Source of the DNA: Bradyrhizobium sp. CCBAU 51765
GTDB taxonomy: Bacteria > Pseudomonadota > Alphaproteobacteria > Rhizobiales > Xanthobacteraceae
Assembly (NCBI RefSeq): GCF_015291725.1
Contig: NZ_CP030038.1
Span: 5,383,001 to 5,447,000, forward strand
Length of the DNA: 64,000 nt
Reading direction: 5' to 3'
The notes beneath the pieces were generated by a model, which saw only the letters and a program-made list of their open reading frames with translations, did no database searches and had not been told where the DNA came from. Shown here piece after piece: positions 1 to 8,722 of this stretch. The position numbers and the translations under genes are program-made. Positions within the stretch are counted from its first letter, which is position 1. Each line of letters starts with the position of its first letter.

Positions 1-941
1 GCACCATGGCGGTGCGCTACGGCACCATGAAGGACAATGTCATGGCGCTGGAGGTGGTACTGGCCGATGGCCGCGTGATCCGCACCGCGCGGCGCGCGCG
101 CAAATCGGCGGCCGGCTATGATCTGACGCGCATGTTCGTCGGTGCCGAAGGCACGCTCGGAATCATCACCGAGATCACGCTGAAAGTGCATCCGGTGCCG
201 CAGGCCATCTCGGCCGCGGTCTGCAGCTTCGACACCCTGCACGATGCCGTCGATACCGCGATCTCGGTGATCCAGTCAGCGATCCCCGTCGCGCGCATCG
301 AGCTGCTCGACGACGTCATGATGCGCGGCATCAACGCCTACGCCAAGCTCGGCTATCGCGAGGCGCCCACCCTGTTCTTCGAATTCCATGGCTCCGAGGG
401 CTCTGTGGCCGAACAGGCCGAAGCGGCGCAGGCCATCGCCGCCGATCATGGCGGCCATGGCTTTGCCTGGGCGAAGGCGCCGGAAGATCGCAGCCGGCTC
501 TGGCACGCCCGCGACAACACGCTCTATGCCGGCCTCGGCCTGCGCCCCGGCGCACGCGCGGTGATCACGGATGTCTGCGTGCCGATCTCGCGGCTGGCGG
601 AATGCCTCACCGAGACGCGGCGCGACGCGGACGTGCACGGCTTTGTCGCGCCGATCGTCGGTCACGTCGGCGACGGCAATTTCCACATGCTGATCCTGAT
701 CGACCCGGCAAGGCCGGAGGAGGTCGAAGGCGCCAAGGCGCTGCAGGCCCGCATGGTCGCCCGCGCCATCGCCATGGACGGCACCTGCACCGGCGAGCAC
801 GGCATCGGGCTCGGCAAGATCGATTATCTCGCCGACGAGCTCGGCGAAGCCGTCGACGTGATGCGGTCGATCAAGACCGCGCTCGATCCGAATGGACTGA
901 TGAACCCTGGAAAGATCTTTTCAGGCGGAGCCAATACATGA
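1..941 (+). CDS. FAD-linked oxidase (GlcD / D-lactate dehydrogenase type), 5'-truncated
   Basis: The C-terminal part of a flavoprotein that oxidises a 2-hydroxy acid such as D-lactate, glycolate or D-2-hydroxyglutarate. The reading frame is open to the left edge, so the start and most of the FAD-binding (PCMH) domain lie outside. What remains has the end of the FAD domain ('GAEGTLGIITEITLK') and the FAD-oxidase C-terminal domain, with the HVGDGNFH metal/substrate motif and 'GTCTGEHGIGLGK' near the end. The stop at 939-941 lies 24 bp before the ABC transporter ATPase, so the two are probably co-transcribed and the oxidase may act on the imported compound. The family is certain; the exact substrate cannot be read from the sequence. 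Confidence 0.85.
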   Translation, partial: TMAVRYGTMKDNVMALEVVLADGRVIRTARRARKSAAGYDLTRMFVGAEGTLGIITEITLKVHPVPQAISAAVCSFDTLHDAVDTAISVIQSAIPVARIELLDDVMMRGINAYAKLGYREAPTLFFEFHGSEGSVAEQAEAAQAIAADHGGHGFAWAKAPEDRSRLWHARDNTLYAGLGLRPGARAVITDVCVPISRLAECLTETRRDADVHGFVAPIVGHVGDGNFHMLILIDPARPEEVEGAKALQARMVARAIAMDGTCTGEHGIGLGKIDYLADELGEAVDVMRSIKTALDPNGLMNPGKIFSGGANT

Positions 942-965
942 GTGCAAAGGCATGAGTCAAAAGTC

Positions 966-2489
966 ATGAGCGACGCGCTCCCGATCGAGGTCACCTCACC
1001 CACGCCGCTGCTGGAGCTGCGCGGCATCAGCAAGGAGTTTCCCGGCGTCAAGGCGCTGGATGACGTGTCCTTTGCCGTCTACCCCGGCGAAGTCCACATG
1101 CTGCTGGGCGAGAACGGCGCCGGCAAATCGAGCCTGATGAAGGTGCTCTGCGGCGCCTACCGCGCCGACGCCGGCGAGTTCTATTACAAGGGCGAGACGG
1201 TCGCGATCAACTCCACCGCGGACGCGCAGAAGCTCGGCATTGCCGTGATCTTCCAGGAATTCTCGCTGGTCCCCCATCTCGATATCGCCCAGAACATCTT
1301 CCTCGGACGCGAGCCGAAGGGCCGCATCCCCGGCACCATCGACCGCCGCAAGATCCTCGCCGATGCAAAGCGCGTGCTCGGCACGATCGGCTTCGACATC
1401 GATCCCTCCACCACCGTCGACAAGCTCGGCGTGGCGCAGCAGCAGATGGTCGAGATCGCGAAAGCGATCAGCCAGGACGCCCGCATCCTGGTCATGGACG
1501 AGCCGACCGCGGCGCTCTCCGACCGCGAGACCGAGCTCTTGTTCGCGCTGATTGCGCGGCTGAAGGCGGACGGCGTCTCTATCGTCTATATCTCGCACCG
1601 CATGGCCGAGGTGTTCGCGCTCGGCGATCGCATCACCGTGCTGCGCGACGGCCGTCGCATCGACGGCGTCCGTCCCGCTGACGTCACGCCGGACCAGCTC
1701 GTCCGCATGATGGTTGGCCGCAACGTCGACATGACCTATCCGCGCCACTTTACCGACAAGCCCGGCGAGCTGTTGCTCGAGGTCAAGGGCCTGACCGCGC
1801 CAACCGGCATCTCCGACATCAACATCGAGGTGCGCCGGGGCGAGATCGTCGGCCTGTGCGGGCTCGTCGGCTCCGGCCGCAGCGAGGTCGCGCGCGCCAT
1901 TTTCGGTGCCGACCCCGTCACATCAGGACAGATCATCTTCGACGGCAAGAGCATTTCCGGCGAGCCCGACCTCGCCGCCCGCCGCGGCATCGCGCTGATC
2001 CCCGAGAGCCGCAAGAGCGAAGGCCTCGCGTTGCTGCGCTCGGTCAGCGACAATCTGGTGGTATCGGCGCTGCGAAAGCTGTTCCCGAGCGGGCTGTTCG
2101 ACCAGCGCAGAGCCCAGCGCACCGCCGACGGGCTGATCCGCCAGCTGCGCATTGCGACCCCAAGCGCACGGCAGACCGTCGGCCTGCTCTCGGGCGGCAA
2201 CCAGCAGAAGGTCGTGATCGGCAAATGGCTGGCTGCCGGCTCGAAGCTGTTCATCTTCGACGAGCCGACGCGGGGCATCGACATCGGCGCCAAGTCCGAG
2301 ATCTTCGCGCTGATCGACCGCCTCGTCGCGGAAGGCGCGGCGGCCCTGATGATCTCGTCCGAGCAGGTCGAGATCTGCCATGTCTGCGACCGCGCCTATG
2401 TGATGCGCGAGGGGCGCATCGCCGGACACCTGACGCGCAGCGAATTGACCGAGGAGAACATCGTGCGATTGGGGATGCATCATGCGTGA
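966..2489 (+). CDS. Sugar ABC transporter ATP-binding protein (RbsA/MglA type)
   Basis: The energy-coupling subunit of a ribose/xylose-type importer, 507 aa with two ATPase domains in tandem, which is the usual RbsA length. The first domain has a full Walker A (GENGAGKSS) and Walker B (LVMDEPTAAL). The second has the degenerate Walker A typical of this family (GLVGSGRSE), an LSGGNQQK signature and a Walker B (FDEPTRGID). I chose ATG 966; a GTG at 942 in the same frame would add 8 residues with no family support. The 3' end overlaps the first permease by 8 bp. The substrate is probably a pentose, polyol or similar sugar, which is inference from the family. Confidence 0.92.
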   Translation: MSDALPIEVTSPTPLLELRGISKEFPGVKALDDVSFAVYPGEVHMLLGENGAGKSSLMKVLCGAYRADAGEFYYKGETVAINSTADAQKLGIAVIFQEFSLVPHLDIAQNIFLGREPKGRIPGTIDRRKILADAKRVLGTIGFDIDPSTTVDKLGVAQQQMVEIAKAISQDARILVMDEPTAALSDRETELLFALIARLKADGVSIVYISHRMAEVFALGDRITVLRDGRRIDGVRPADVTPDQLVRMMVGRNVDMTYPRHFTDKPGELLLEVKGLTAPTGISDINIEVRRGEIVGLCGLVGSGRSEVARAIFGADPVTSGQIIFDGKSISGEPDLAARRGIALIPESRKSEGLALLRSVSDNLVVSALRKLFPSGLFDQRRAQRTADGLIRQLRIATPSARQTVGLLSGGNQQKVVIGKWLAAGSKLFIFDEPTRGIDIGAKSEIFALIDRLVAEGAAALMISSEQVEICHVCDRAYVMREGRIAGHLTRSELTEENIVRLGMHHA

Positions 2490-3432
2490 GGCCGCGATCG
2501 TCGCTCAACCCAATCCGCTGCAGCGGATTCCCGGCGTTGCCATGGTGCTGGTGCTGCTGATCGCACTGTTCAGCGTGATCGCGCCCGGCTTTCTGTCCGT
2601 CGCTAACCTCTCCAACGTGCTGGTGCAGTCGACCATCCTGACCATGCTCGCGCTGCCGATGACCTTGATCATCATGACCGAGGGGCTGGACCTGTCGATG
2701 GGCGCGGTGCTGACGCTGACCTCGCTCTGCGTCGCCATCGTGTCGCTCGCGACCAAGTCGATGCTGCTCGGCCTGGGTGCCGGCCTGCTGGTCGGCACGG
2801 CCTTCGGCCTCGCCAATGGCTGGCTGGTCGCGATCGTGGGCATTCCGCCCTTCGTCGCGACGCTGGGCACGCTCGGCATGGCGCAGGGGCTGTCGCTGAT
2901 CGTCAGCGACGGCCAGAGCGTGGTCGGCATTCCCCACAGCGTGCGCGACATCTACTCGGCGACGCTTCTGAGAGTCCCCGTTCCGATCGTGATGGCGCTC
3001 GTGACCTACGCGGTCTTCCACGTGCTGCTCTATCATACGAGGTTCGGCACCTACATCTTCGCCCTCGGCGGCAACCGCGAGGCGCTGCGCTATGCCGGCC
3101 TCTCGCCGAACCGGCTCCTGATCGCGGTGTACGCAATCGGCGGCGCCATGGCCGGCATCGCCGGTCTCTTGATGACCGCGCGGATGAACTCCGGTCACCC
3201 CACCGCCGGTCTTGGCCTCGAATTCGATGCCATCGCCGCGGTCGCCGTCGGCGGCACCTCGTTCGAGCGCGGCAATGGCTGGCTGCTCGGCACGCTGCTC
3301 GGCGTCCTCTCGGTCGGCGTGCTGCGCAACGGGCTGAACCTGATCTCGCTGCCGTCCTCCGTGCAGGTCGCAAGTGTCGGCGTGCTCGTCATCGTTGCCC
3401 TGTTCCTCGACGGCCTCAGGAGCCGCGCATGA
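2482..3432 (+). CDS. Sugar ABC transporter permease 1 (RbsC type)
   Basis: Inner-membrane channel subunit, 316 aa, of the BPD_transp_2 family, with about eight to ten hydrophobic segments. It shows the family's 'EGLDLSMGAVLTL' segment and 'GLEFDAIAAVAVGGTSF' motif near the cytoplasmic coupling region. It begins 8 bp inside the ATPase gene and overlaps the next permease by ATGA (3429-3432), so translation of all three is likely coupled. With the second permease it should form a heterodimeric channel. Confidence 0.92.
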   Translation: MREAAIVAQPNPLQRIPGVAMVLVLLIALFSVIAPGFLSVANLSNVLVQSTILTMLALPMTLIIMTEGLDLSMGAVLTLTSLCVAIVSLATKSMLLGLGAGLLVGTAFGLANGWLVAIVGIPPFVATLGTLGMAQGLSLIVSDGQSVVGIPHSVRDIYSATLLRVPVPIVMALVTYAVFHVLLYHTRFGTYIFALGGNREALRYAGLSPNRLLIAVYAIGGAMAGIAGLLMTARMNSGHPTAGLGLEFDAIAAVAVGGTSFERGNGWLLGTLLGVLSVGVLRNGLNLISLPSSVQVASVGVLVIVALFLDGLRSRA

Positions 3433-4406
3433 CCGACATCACCAAGGACGCTATCGCGCCGCCCCGCTCGTTCCTTTCGCAGGACGCGATCCAGGTGTTC
3501 TACCGCCTGCTCGCGGCGCTCCTGATCTGCGCGGTGCTCGCCGTGCTCAGCGATTCCTTCCTGAGCCTCGGCAACATCCTCAACGTGCTCAGGCAGGCGA
3601 GCCTGACCTTCTTCATCGCCTCCGGCCTGACGCTGGTGGTGCTGACCGCCGGCCTCGATCTGTCCGTCGGCGCCAATGTCGCGCTGTCCGCCTGTATCGC
3701 CGGGACCGTGATCCACACGACCGGCTCGCCGGCGCTCGGCATCCTCACCGGCCTTGCCTGCGGCGGCATCGTCGGCCTGCTCAACGGCATCATGGTCACT
3801 GCGCTCCGCATCCCCTCCTTCATCGCCACCTACGGCATGCTCTGGGTGCTGAACGGCCTCACCTACTGGTACATGGCGGGCGAGACATTGCACGGCTTCC
3901 CGGCCGGCTTCCGTCAGATCGGCAGCGGCTATCTGTTCGGCCTGCCCATCCCGGTCTATCTGCTGCTGGTCTTCCTCGGGATCGGGACGTTCTTTGCGCA
4001 ACGCACGGTCTGGGGCCAGGAGATCTATGCGATCGGCGCCAATCCGGTCGCGGCGCGGCTCTCAGGCATCCCGGTCGCGCGACGCCTGCTGCTGGTCTAT
4101 GCCGTCTCCGGCACCATGGCCGGACTCGCCTCGATCATCTTCCTGTCGCGGCTCAATTCGGCCGAGGCCGACATCGGCGAGAGCCTGACGCTGCCCGCGA
4201 TCGCGGCCGTGCTGATCGGCGGTACCTCGCTGTTCGGCGGCGTCGGCACCGTGTTCGGCACCTTCATCGGCGCGCTGATCCTCACCCTGGTGCTGAACGG
4301 CATGAACCTGCTCTCGGTCAGTGCCAACTGGCAGCCGCTCGTCACCGGCGTCATCGTCATTCTCGCGGTCTGGCTCGACATGAAGACCCGCCGCCGCGCG
4401 CAATGA
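3429..4406 (+). CDS. Sugar ABC transporter permease 2 (RbsC type)
   Basis: Second membrane subunit of the same importer, 325 aa and related to the preceding permease: it has the parallel motifs 'TAGLDLSVGANVALS' and 'ESLTLPAIAAVLIGGTSLFGG'. Many RbsC systems use one permease as a homodimer; two different adjacent permeases point to a heterodimeric channel. The start is fixed by the ATGA overlap with the upstream stop. A 42-bp gap with a strong Shine-Dalgarno leads into the binding-protein gene. Confidence 0.92.
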   Translation: MTDITKDAIAPPRSFLSQDAIQVFYRLLAALLICAVLAVLSDSFLSLGNILNVLRQASLTFFIASGLTLVVLTAGLDLSVGANVALSACIAGTVIHTTGSPALGILTGLACGGIVGLLNGIMVTALRIPSFIATYGMLWVLNGLTYWYMAGETLHGFPAGFRQIGSGYLFGLPIPVYLLLVFLGIGTFFAQRTVWGQEIYAIGANPVAARLSGIPVARRLLLVYAVSGTMAGLASIIFLSRLNSAEADIGESLTLPAIAAVLIGGTSLFGGVGTVFGTFIGALILTLVLNGMNLLSVSANWQPLVTGVIVILAVWLDMKTRRRAQ

Positions 4407-4448
4407 GTTCTTGAAGTTCCAACAAGCAAAACAAGGGATGGAGGCAAC

Positions 4449-5423
4449 ATGAAACAGAAACTTGGCTATCTGGCGCTACCGCTGCTGATGGCGGCCGCGT
4501 TCACCACCGGGGCACGCGCCGATGGCGAGACCATCGCCGTCTTCACCAAGAACCAGACCAATCCGTTCTTCCAGACGGTGAGGGTCGGCGCCGACAACAT
4601 GGCGAAGACGCTGAACGCGAAGACGCTGCAATACATCCCGACCAAGCCGGACTCGATCCCCGAGCAGCTCAGCCAGATCGAGGACGTCGTGGTGAAGAAG
4701 CCGAGCGCGATCGTCTTCACGCCGGTCGACTACAAGGCGATGGTGCCCGGCGTCGAGAAGATCAACGAAGCCAAGATCCCGGTCGTCAACATCACCGACC
4801 GTTCAGCCGGCGGCAAGTTCCTGTCCTTCGTCGGGGCCGACGACTACAGCCTCGGGCTCGAGACCGCACGCTTCCTGCTGAAGACGCTGGGCGGCAAGGG
4901 CAACATCGTCATCATCGAGGGCGTCAAGGGCTCGCTGACCAATGTCGACCGCGTCCGCGGCTTCAACGACGCGCTGAAGGAGAATCCGGGCGCCAAGCTT
5001 TTGGCCTCCCAGCCCGGCAACTATCAGAGGCTCCAGGCCCTCCAGGTGATGGAGAACCTGATGCAGTCGAACTCGCAGATCGACGGCGTGCTCGCCGCCA
5101 ACGACGCCATGGCGGTCGGCGCGATCGAGGCGCTCGACGGCGCCAATCGCAAGGCCCAGGTGATCGGCATCAACGGCACCAAGGAGGCGATCGACGCGAT
5201 CAAGTCCGGCAAGCTGCTGGCGAGCGGCGACTACAACGGTTTCGCGCAAGGCTGTCTCGGCACCATGATGGCGATCCGCTCCTTGCGCAATCAGCCTGTC
5301 ATCAGCGAGATCGTGCTGAAGCCGACCGTCATCACCAAGGCCAATTACCAGCCGTTCGACGTCCCGCTGGAGCAGCGGACCTGTCCGACCTTCGAAGACG
5401 CCGGCAAGCTCGGCGCGAAGTAG
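4449..5423 (+). CDS. Sugar ABC transporter periplasmic substrate-binding protein (RbsB type)
   Basis: Periplasmic receptor of the importer, 324 aa, periplasmic-binding-protein type 1 fold. A signal peptide is clear at residues 1-24, ending in GARA before 'DGETIAVFTKNQTNPFFQ', which is the typical N-terminal strand and sugar-contacting segment of ribose-binding-like proteins. The 'GVLAANDAMAVGAIEAL' motif is also characteristic. A strong ribosome binding site (GGAGG) lies just before ATG 4449. It follows its ATPase and permeases, and a hairpin directly after the stop may set its higher expression. Confidence 0.92.
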   Translation: MKQKLGYLALPLLMAAAFTTGARADGETIAVFTKNQTNPFFQTVRVGADNMAKTLNAKTLQYIPTKPDSIPEQLSQIEDVVVKKPSAIVFTPVDYKAMVPGVEKINEAKIPVVNITDRSAGGKFLSFVGADDYSLGLETARFLLKTLGGKGNIVIIEGVKGSLTNVDRVRGFNDALKENPGAKLLASQPGNYQRLQALQVMENLMQSNSQIDGVLAANDAMAVGAIEALDGANRKAQVIGINGTKEAIDAIKSGKLLASGDYNGFAQGCLGTMMAIRSLRNQPVISEIVLKPTVITKANYQPFDVPLEQRTCPTFEDAGKLGAK

Positions 5424-5444
5424 ACCACCCGATCACGTCCAGTC

Positions 5445-5470
5445 CGGACGGCCGCCCCCCGCGGCCGTCC
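5445..5470 (+). terminator. GC-rich hairpin after the binding-protein gene
   Basis: A perfect 10-bp inverted repeat (GGACGGCCGC / GCGGCCGTCC) separated by six C residues lies 21 bp after the binding-protein stop and before the YciI gene. No U-run follows, so it may be a 3' mRNA-stabilising or attenuating stem rather than a classical rho-independent terminator. Confidence 0.5.
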
Positions 5471-5500
5471 CAAGAACCGAAGCAAGAAACGGAGACCACC

Positions 5501-5788
5501 ATGCTGTTCGCCATTCACGCTCTCGACCGCACCGGTGCGCTGCCCACGCGGCTTGCCAATTACGACGCGCACAAGTCCTTCCTGAGCGATACCTCGCGCT
5601 TCGGCGTCAAGATCGTGATGTCGGGGCCGCTGGTCTCCGATGACGGCCAGGCGATGATCGGCAGCCTGTTCCTGGTCGAGGCGCCAGGCCGCGCCGAGGT
5701 CGAAGCCTTCAACCGCGCAGATCCCTTTGCCGCGGCCGGCATCTGGGACAAGGTCACGATCACGGGTTTCCTGCGCCGGCAGGGCTAG
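5501..5788 (+). CDS. YciI family protein (dimeric ferredoxin-like fold)
   Basis: A 95-aa protein of the YCII/EthD-like alpha-beta family. The whole length is one YCII domain: 'MLFAIHALDRTGALPTR' gives the first strand, 'YDAHKSFLS' carries the conserved His, and 'GSLFLVEAPGRAEVEAFNRADPFAAAG' is the usual D-P-F segment. Members act in small-molecule catabolism (lactonase- or dehydrochlorinase-like) but most have no assigned reaction. A GGAG ribosome binding site precedes ATG 5501. It is the last gene of the + strand sugar operon and convergent with the peptide transporter, ending 3 bp before that gene's stop. Confidence 0.85.
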   Translation: MLFAIHALDRTGALPTRLANYDAHKSFLSDTSRFGVKIVMSGPLVSDDGQAMIGSLFLVEAPGRAEVEAFNRADPFAAAGIWDKVTITGFLRRQG

Positions 5789-5791
5789 ACC

Positions 5792-6769
5792 CTACGGCAG
5801 CTCTTCGAGGTGACAGGCCACCCACTGCTCGGCTCCGGTCGAACGCAGCATCGGCTCCTCTGTCCGGCAGCGGTCGAAGACGAACGGGCAACGGGTGTGA
5901 AAGCGGCATCCGTTCGGCGGGTTGATCGGGCTCGGCACGTCGCCCTTGAGAATGATGGGATTGCGCTGTGCCCCGGGCTCCGGCAGCGGCACCGCCGACA
6001 GCAGCGCCTTGGTGTAGGGATGCCTTGGCGCGGCAAAGATCTCCCGGCGCGGCGCCACTTCCACGATCTTGCCGAGATACATGACCGCAACGCGATGGGT
6101 CATGTGCTCGACGATCGCGAGATCGTGGCTGATGAACAGCAGCGCGAGGCCGAACTCGCTCTGGAGATCCTGCAGCAGATTGACGATCTGCGCCTTGACC
6201 GAGACGTCGAGCGCGGAAACCGCCTCGTCGCACACGATCAGCTCGGGTTCGGCCGCAAGCGCGCGCGCAATGCCGATGCGCTGACGCTGGCCGCCGGAGA
6301 ATTCGTGCGGCCTGCGGTTCAGCGCCTCGCGCGGCAGGCGCACGGTATCCATCAGCGACGTGACGCGAACCTCGAGATCCTCCGCAGACTTGGCGAGGCC
6401 GAAATTGCGGATCGGCTCGGCGAGAATGTCGCGCACGCGCATGCGCGGATTGAGGCTCGAGAACGGATCCTGGAACACAACCTGCACCCGCCGGCGCATC
6501 TGGCGCATCGTGCTCGGCGCGGCGTCGTCGATCCTCTGGCCGTCGAGGATGACCTGCCCCGAGGTGATCTCGAACAGCCGCAGGATGGCGCGGCCGACCG
6601 TCGATTTGCCGCAGCCGGACTCCCCGACCAGCGACAGGGTCTCGCCCCGCGCGATCTCGAACGACACGCCGTCGACTGCATAGACGAATTCGGACTTGCG
6701 TCCGAAAAGGCCTTTGTTGACCGGAAAATGCTTCTTGAGGTCGTTGACCTGGAGCAACGGAGGGCTCAT
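5792..6769 (-). CDS. Peptide-type ABC transporter ATP-binding protein (DppF type)
   Basis: Second ATPase of a dipeptide/oligopeptide importer, 325 aa. It has Walker A (GESGCGKST), the signature SGGQRQR, Walker B (LIVCDEAVSALDVS) and the C-terminal oligopeptide-transporter motif with paired Cys ('GCRFHTRCPF') that binds an Fe-S cluster in some relatives. I set the start at the ATG overlapping the upstream ATPase stop by ATGA (MSPPLLQVNDLKKHF). It is the last gene of the operon that begins with the binding protein at 11279. The ligand is unknown; the hydantoin-degrading neighbours suggest small peptides or amide compounds. Confidence 0.93.
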   Translation of the reverse strand: MSPPLLQVNDLKKHFPVNKGLFGRKSEFVYAVDGVSFEIARGETLSLVGESGCGKSTVGRAILRLFEITSGQVILDGQRIDDAAPSTMRQMRRRVQVVFQDPFSSLNPRMRVRDILAEPIRNFGLAKSAEDLEVRVTSLMDTVRLPREALNRRPHEFSGGQRQRIGIARALAAEPELIVCDEAVSALDVSVKAQIVNLLQDLQSEFGLALLFISHDLAIVEHMTHRVAVMYLGKIVEVAPRREIFAAPRHPYTKALLSAVPLPEPGAQRNPIILKGDVPSPINPPNGCRFHTRCPFVFDRCRTEEPMLRSTGAEQWVACHLEELP

Positions 6770-7755
6770 GCCGCGACGGCTCCCTTGGCCGCATAGTGGC
6801 AGGCGGCGACGTGGCGAGGGCCCTTTTCTTCGAGCCCCGGCGCATATTGCCGGCACAGATCGGTCGCAAGCGCACAGCGGCCGGCAAAGACGCAGCCGAT
6901 GATCGGCTTTCTGAGATCTGGTACCTGCCCGGGAATTTCCGCAAGCCGTCTTGCCGTGCCCGTCAGCGACGAGCCGAGCCGCGGCACCGCGCCAAGCAAA
7001 CCTTGTGTGTAGGGATGACGCGGCGAACGAAACAGCTCCGCCACCGGCGCCTCCTCGACCTTGCGGCCGGCATACATCACCATGACACGCTCGGCGATCT
7101 CGGCGACGACGCCGAGATCGTGGGTGATGAGGATGATCGCAGCACCCACGCGGTGCTTCAGATCCAGCATCAGCTTCAGGATCTGCGCCTGGATCGTGAC
7201 GTCGAGCGCGGTTGTCGGCTCGTCCGCAATGAGAAGCTTCGGATTGCAGGCGAGCGCGATCGCGATCATGACGCGCTGGCGCATGCCGCCGGACAACTGA
7301 TGCGGATATTCGCGCACGCGGCGCTTCGGCTCGGGAATGCCGACCAGCGTCAGCATCTCGATCGCGTGCGCCTCCGCCGCCTGCTTGTCGAGGCCCTGAT
7401 GGATCATCAAGGTCTCACGAATCTGGCGGCCGACGGTCAGGACCGGATTGAGGCTGGTCATCGGCTCCTGAAAGATCATCGAGATGTCGTTGCCACGGAT
7501 CGCGCGCATCTCGCGATCGGACAGCTTCAGCAGGTCCCTGCCCGCAAAGCGGATGCTGCCTGCGATCCTGCCCGGCGGCTCCGGGATTAGCCGCATCAAG
7601 GACATCGAGGTCACCGACTTGCCGCAGCCGGACTCGCCGACGATGGCGAGCGTCTCGCCCTCGTTGACATGGAAGGACACCCCGTCGACCGCGCGATTGA
7701 TGCCGCCCGGTGTGCGGAAATGGGTCTGGAGGTTCTCGACTTCGAGCAAAGCCAT
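6766..7755 (-). CDS. Peptide-type ABC transporter ATP-binding protein (DppD type)
   Basis: First ATPase of the importer, 329 aa. Walker A is GESGCGKSV, the signature SGGMRQR and Walker B LIADEPTTALDVT; the C-terminal oligo_HPY segment has 'GCVFAGRCALATDLC'. The start at 7755 (MALLEVENLQTHF) matches the family; an in-frame 26-residue N-terminal extension is encoded by a 12-bp tandem repeat and is unlikely to be translated. The gene overlaps the DppF gene by 4 bp and lies 43 bp after the permease stop, the spacer being mostly that repeat. Confidence 0.93.
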   Translation of the reverse strand: MALLEVENLQTHFRTPGGINRAVDGVSFHVNEGETLAIVGESGCGKSVTSMSLMRLIPEPPGRIAGSIRFAGRDLLKLSDREMRAIRGNDISMIFQEPMTSLNPVLTVGRQIRETLMIHQGLDKQAAEAHAIEMLTLVGIPEPKRRVREYPHQLSGGMRQRVMIAIALACNPKLLIADEPTTALDVTIQAQILKLMLDLKHRVGAAIILITHDLGVVAEIAERVMVMYAGRKVEEAPVAELFRSPRHPYTQGLLGAVPRLGSSLTGTARRLAEIPGQVPDLRKPIIGCVFAGRCALATDLCRQYAPGLEEKGPRHVAACHYAAKGAVAA

Positions 7756-7772
7756 CGCGATCAGCCTCGATC

Positions 7773-7804
7773 CATCACAGGCGACATCACAGGCAACATC
7801 ACAG
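7773..7804. repeat. Three-copy 12-bp tandem repeat between permease and ATPase
   Basis: The octamer CATCACAG occurs three times at exact 12-bp spacing (7773, 7785, 7797), separated by GCGA and GCAA. Read on the - strand each unit contains CTGTGATG; the first one read supplies the TGA stop of the permease (7799-7801), and all carry an ATG. It probably arose by slippage and may affect translational coupling between the two genes. Confidence 0.8.
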
Positions 7805-8722
7805 ACTCTTGGCCATGCGCGGGTCGAGCGCATCGCGAAGGCCGTCGCCGAGCAGATTCACCGCGAGAACGGTGACCGACAGGAACGCCGCCGGGAAGAA
7901 CACGATGTAGGGCTTCACCTGCCACAGTGCGCGGCCCTCGGCCATGATGTTGCCCCAGGACGGGATGGTCGGCGGCGTTCCGGCACCGATGAAGGACAGG
8001 ATCGCCTCGGTGATCATGGCGCTGGCGCAGATATAGGTCGCCTGCACCAGCATCGGCGCGACCGTGTTGGGGAGGATATGGCGGAGGATGATCATTGGAG
8101 AGCGCGTGCCGCAGGCCACGGCCGCATCCACATAGGGTTGCTCGCGAAGCGACAGCACCACACTGCGGACGAGGCGCGAGACGCGCGGGATTTCGGCAAC
8201 GGTGATCGCCAGGATGACGTTGCCGACGCTGCCGCGCGTCAGCGCCATCAGCGCGATCGCGAGCAGGATCGGCGGGATCGACATCAGGCCATCCATGAAC
8301 CGCATCAGGATGCCGTCGGCCCAGCGGATGAAGCCGGAGACCATGCCGATGGCGAGGCCAGCGGCGGACGCAAAGATCGCGACCGACAGGCCGACCGTGA
8401 GCGAGACCCGCGCGCCGTAAAGCACGCGCGAATAGATGTCGCGGCCGAGCACGTCGGTGCCGAACCAGAAATCGGCCGACGGCGCCCGGGTGCGCTTGGC
8501 GGGTGCGAGCGCGGTCGGGTCGACCGTGCCGAGATAAGGCGCGAAGACCGCGATCAGCACAAGCGTCAGCAGCAGCGCGCCGCCGATGGCGACCGTCGGA
8601 TGGCCGCGCAGGAGGCCGACGAGGCCGCGCCGGATCGTGACCGGCCGCAGGATCTCGGGCAGCTGCGGCGCGACGACGAGGCCGGCCGGAAGCGATTGCG
8701 GATTGACGGTGGTGTCGGTCAA
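7799..8722 (-). CDS. Peptide-type ABC transporter permease (DppC type)
   Basis: Inner-membrane subunit, 307 aa, with the N-terminal OppC_N region and BPD_transp_1 domain. The coupling-helix motif (EAA-like) is 'LREQPYVDAAVACGTRS' followed by 'ILRHILPN', and 'FWFGTDVLGRDIYSRV' is the DppC hallmark. The only start that fits is a TTG at 8722, which overlaps the DppB stop as TTGA, implying translational coupling. It forms the channel with the DppB subunit. Confidence 0.92.
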   Translation of the reverse strand: MTDTTVNPQSLPAGLVVAPQLPEILRPVTIRRGLVGLLRGHPTVAIGGALLLTLVLIAVFAPYLGTVDPTALAPAKRTRAPSADFWFGTDVLGRDIYSRVLYGARVSLTVGLSVAIFASAAGLAIGMVSGFIRWADGILMRFMDGLMSIPPILLAIALMALTRGSVGNVILAITVAEIPRVSRLVRSVVLSLREQPYVDAAVACGTRSPMIILRHILPNTVAPMLVQATYICASAMITEAILSFIGAGTPPTIPSWGNIMAEGRALWQVKPYIVFFPAAFLSVTVLAVNLLGDGLRDALDPRMAKSL

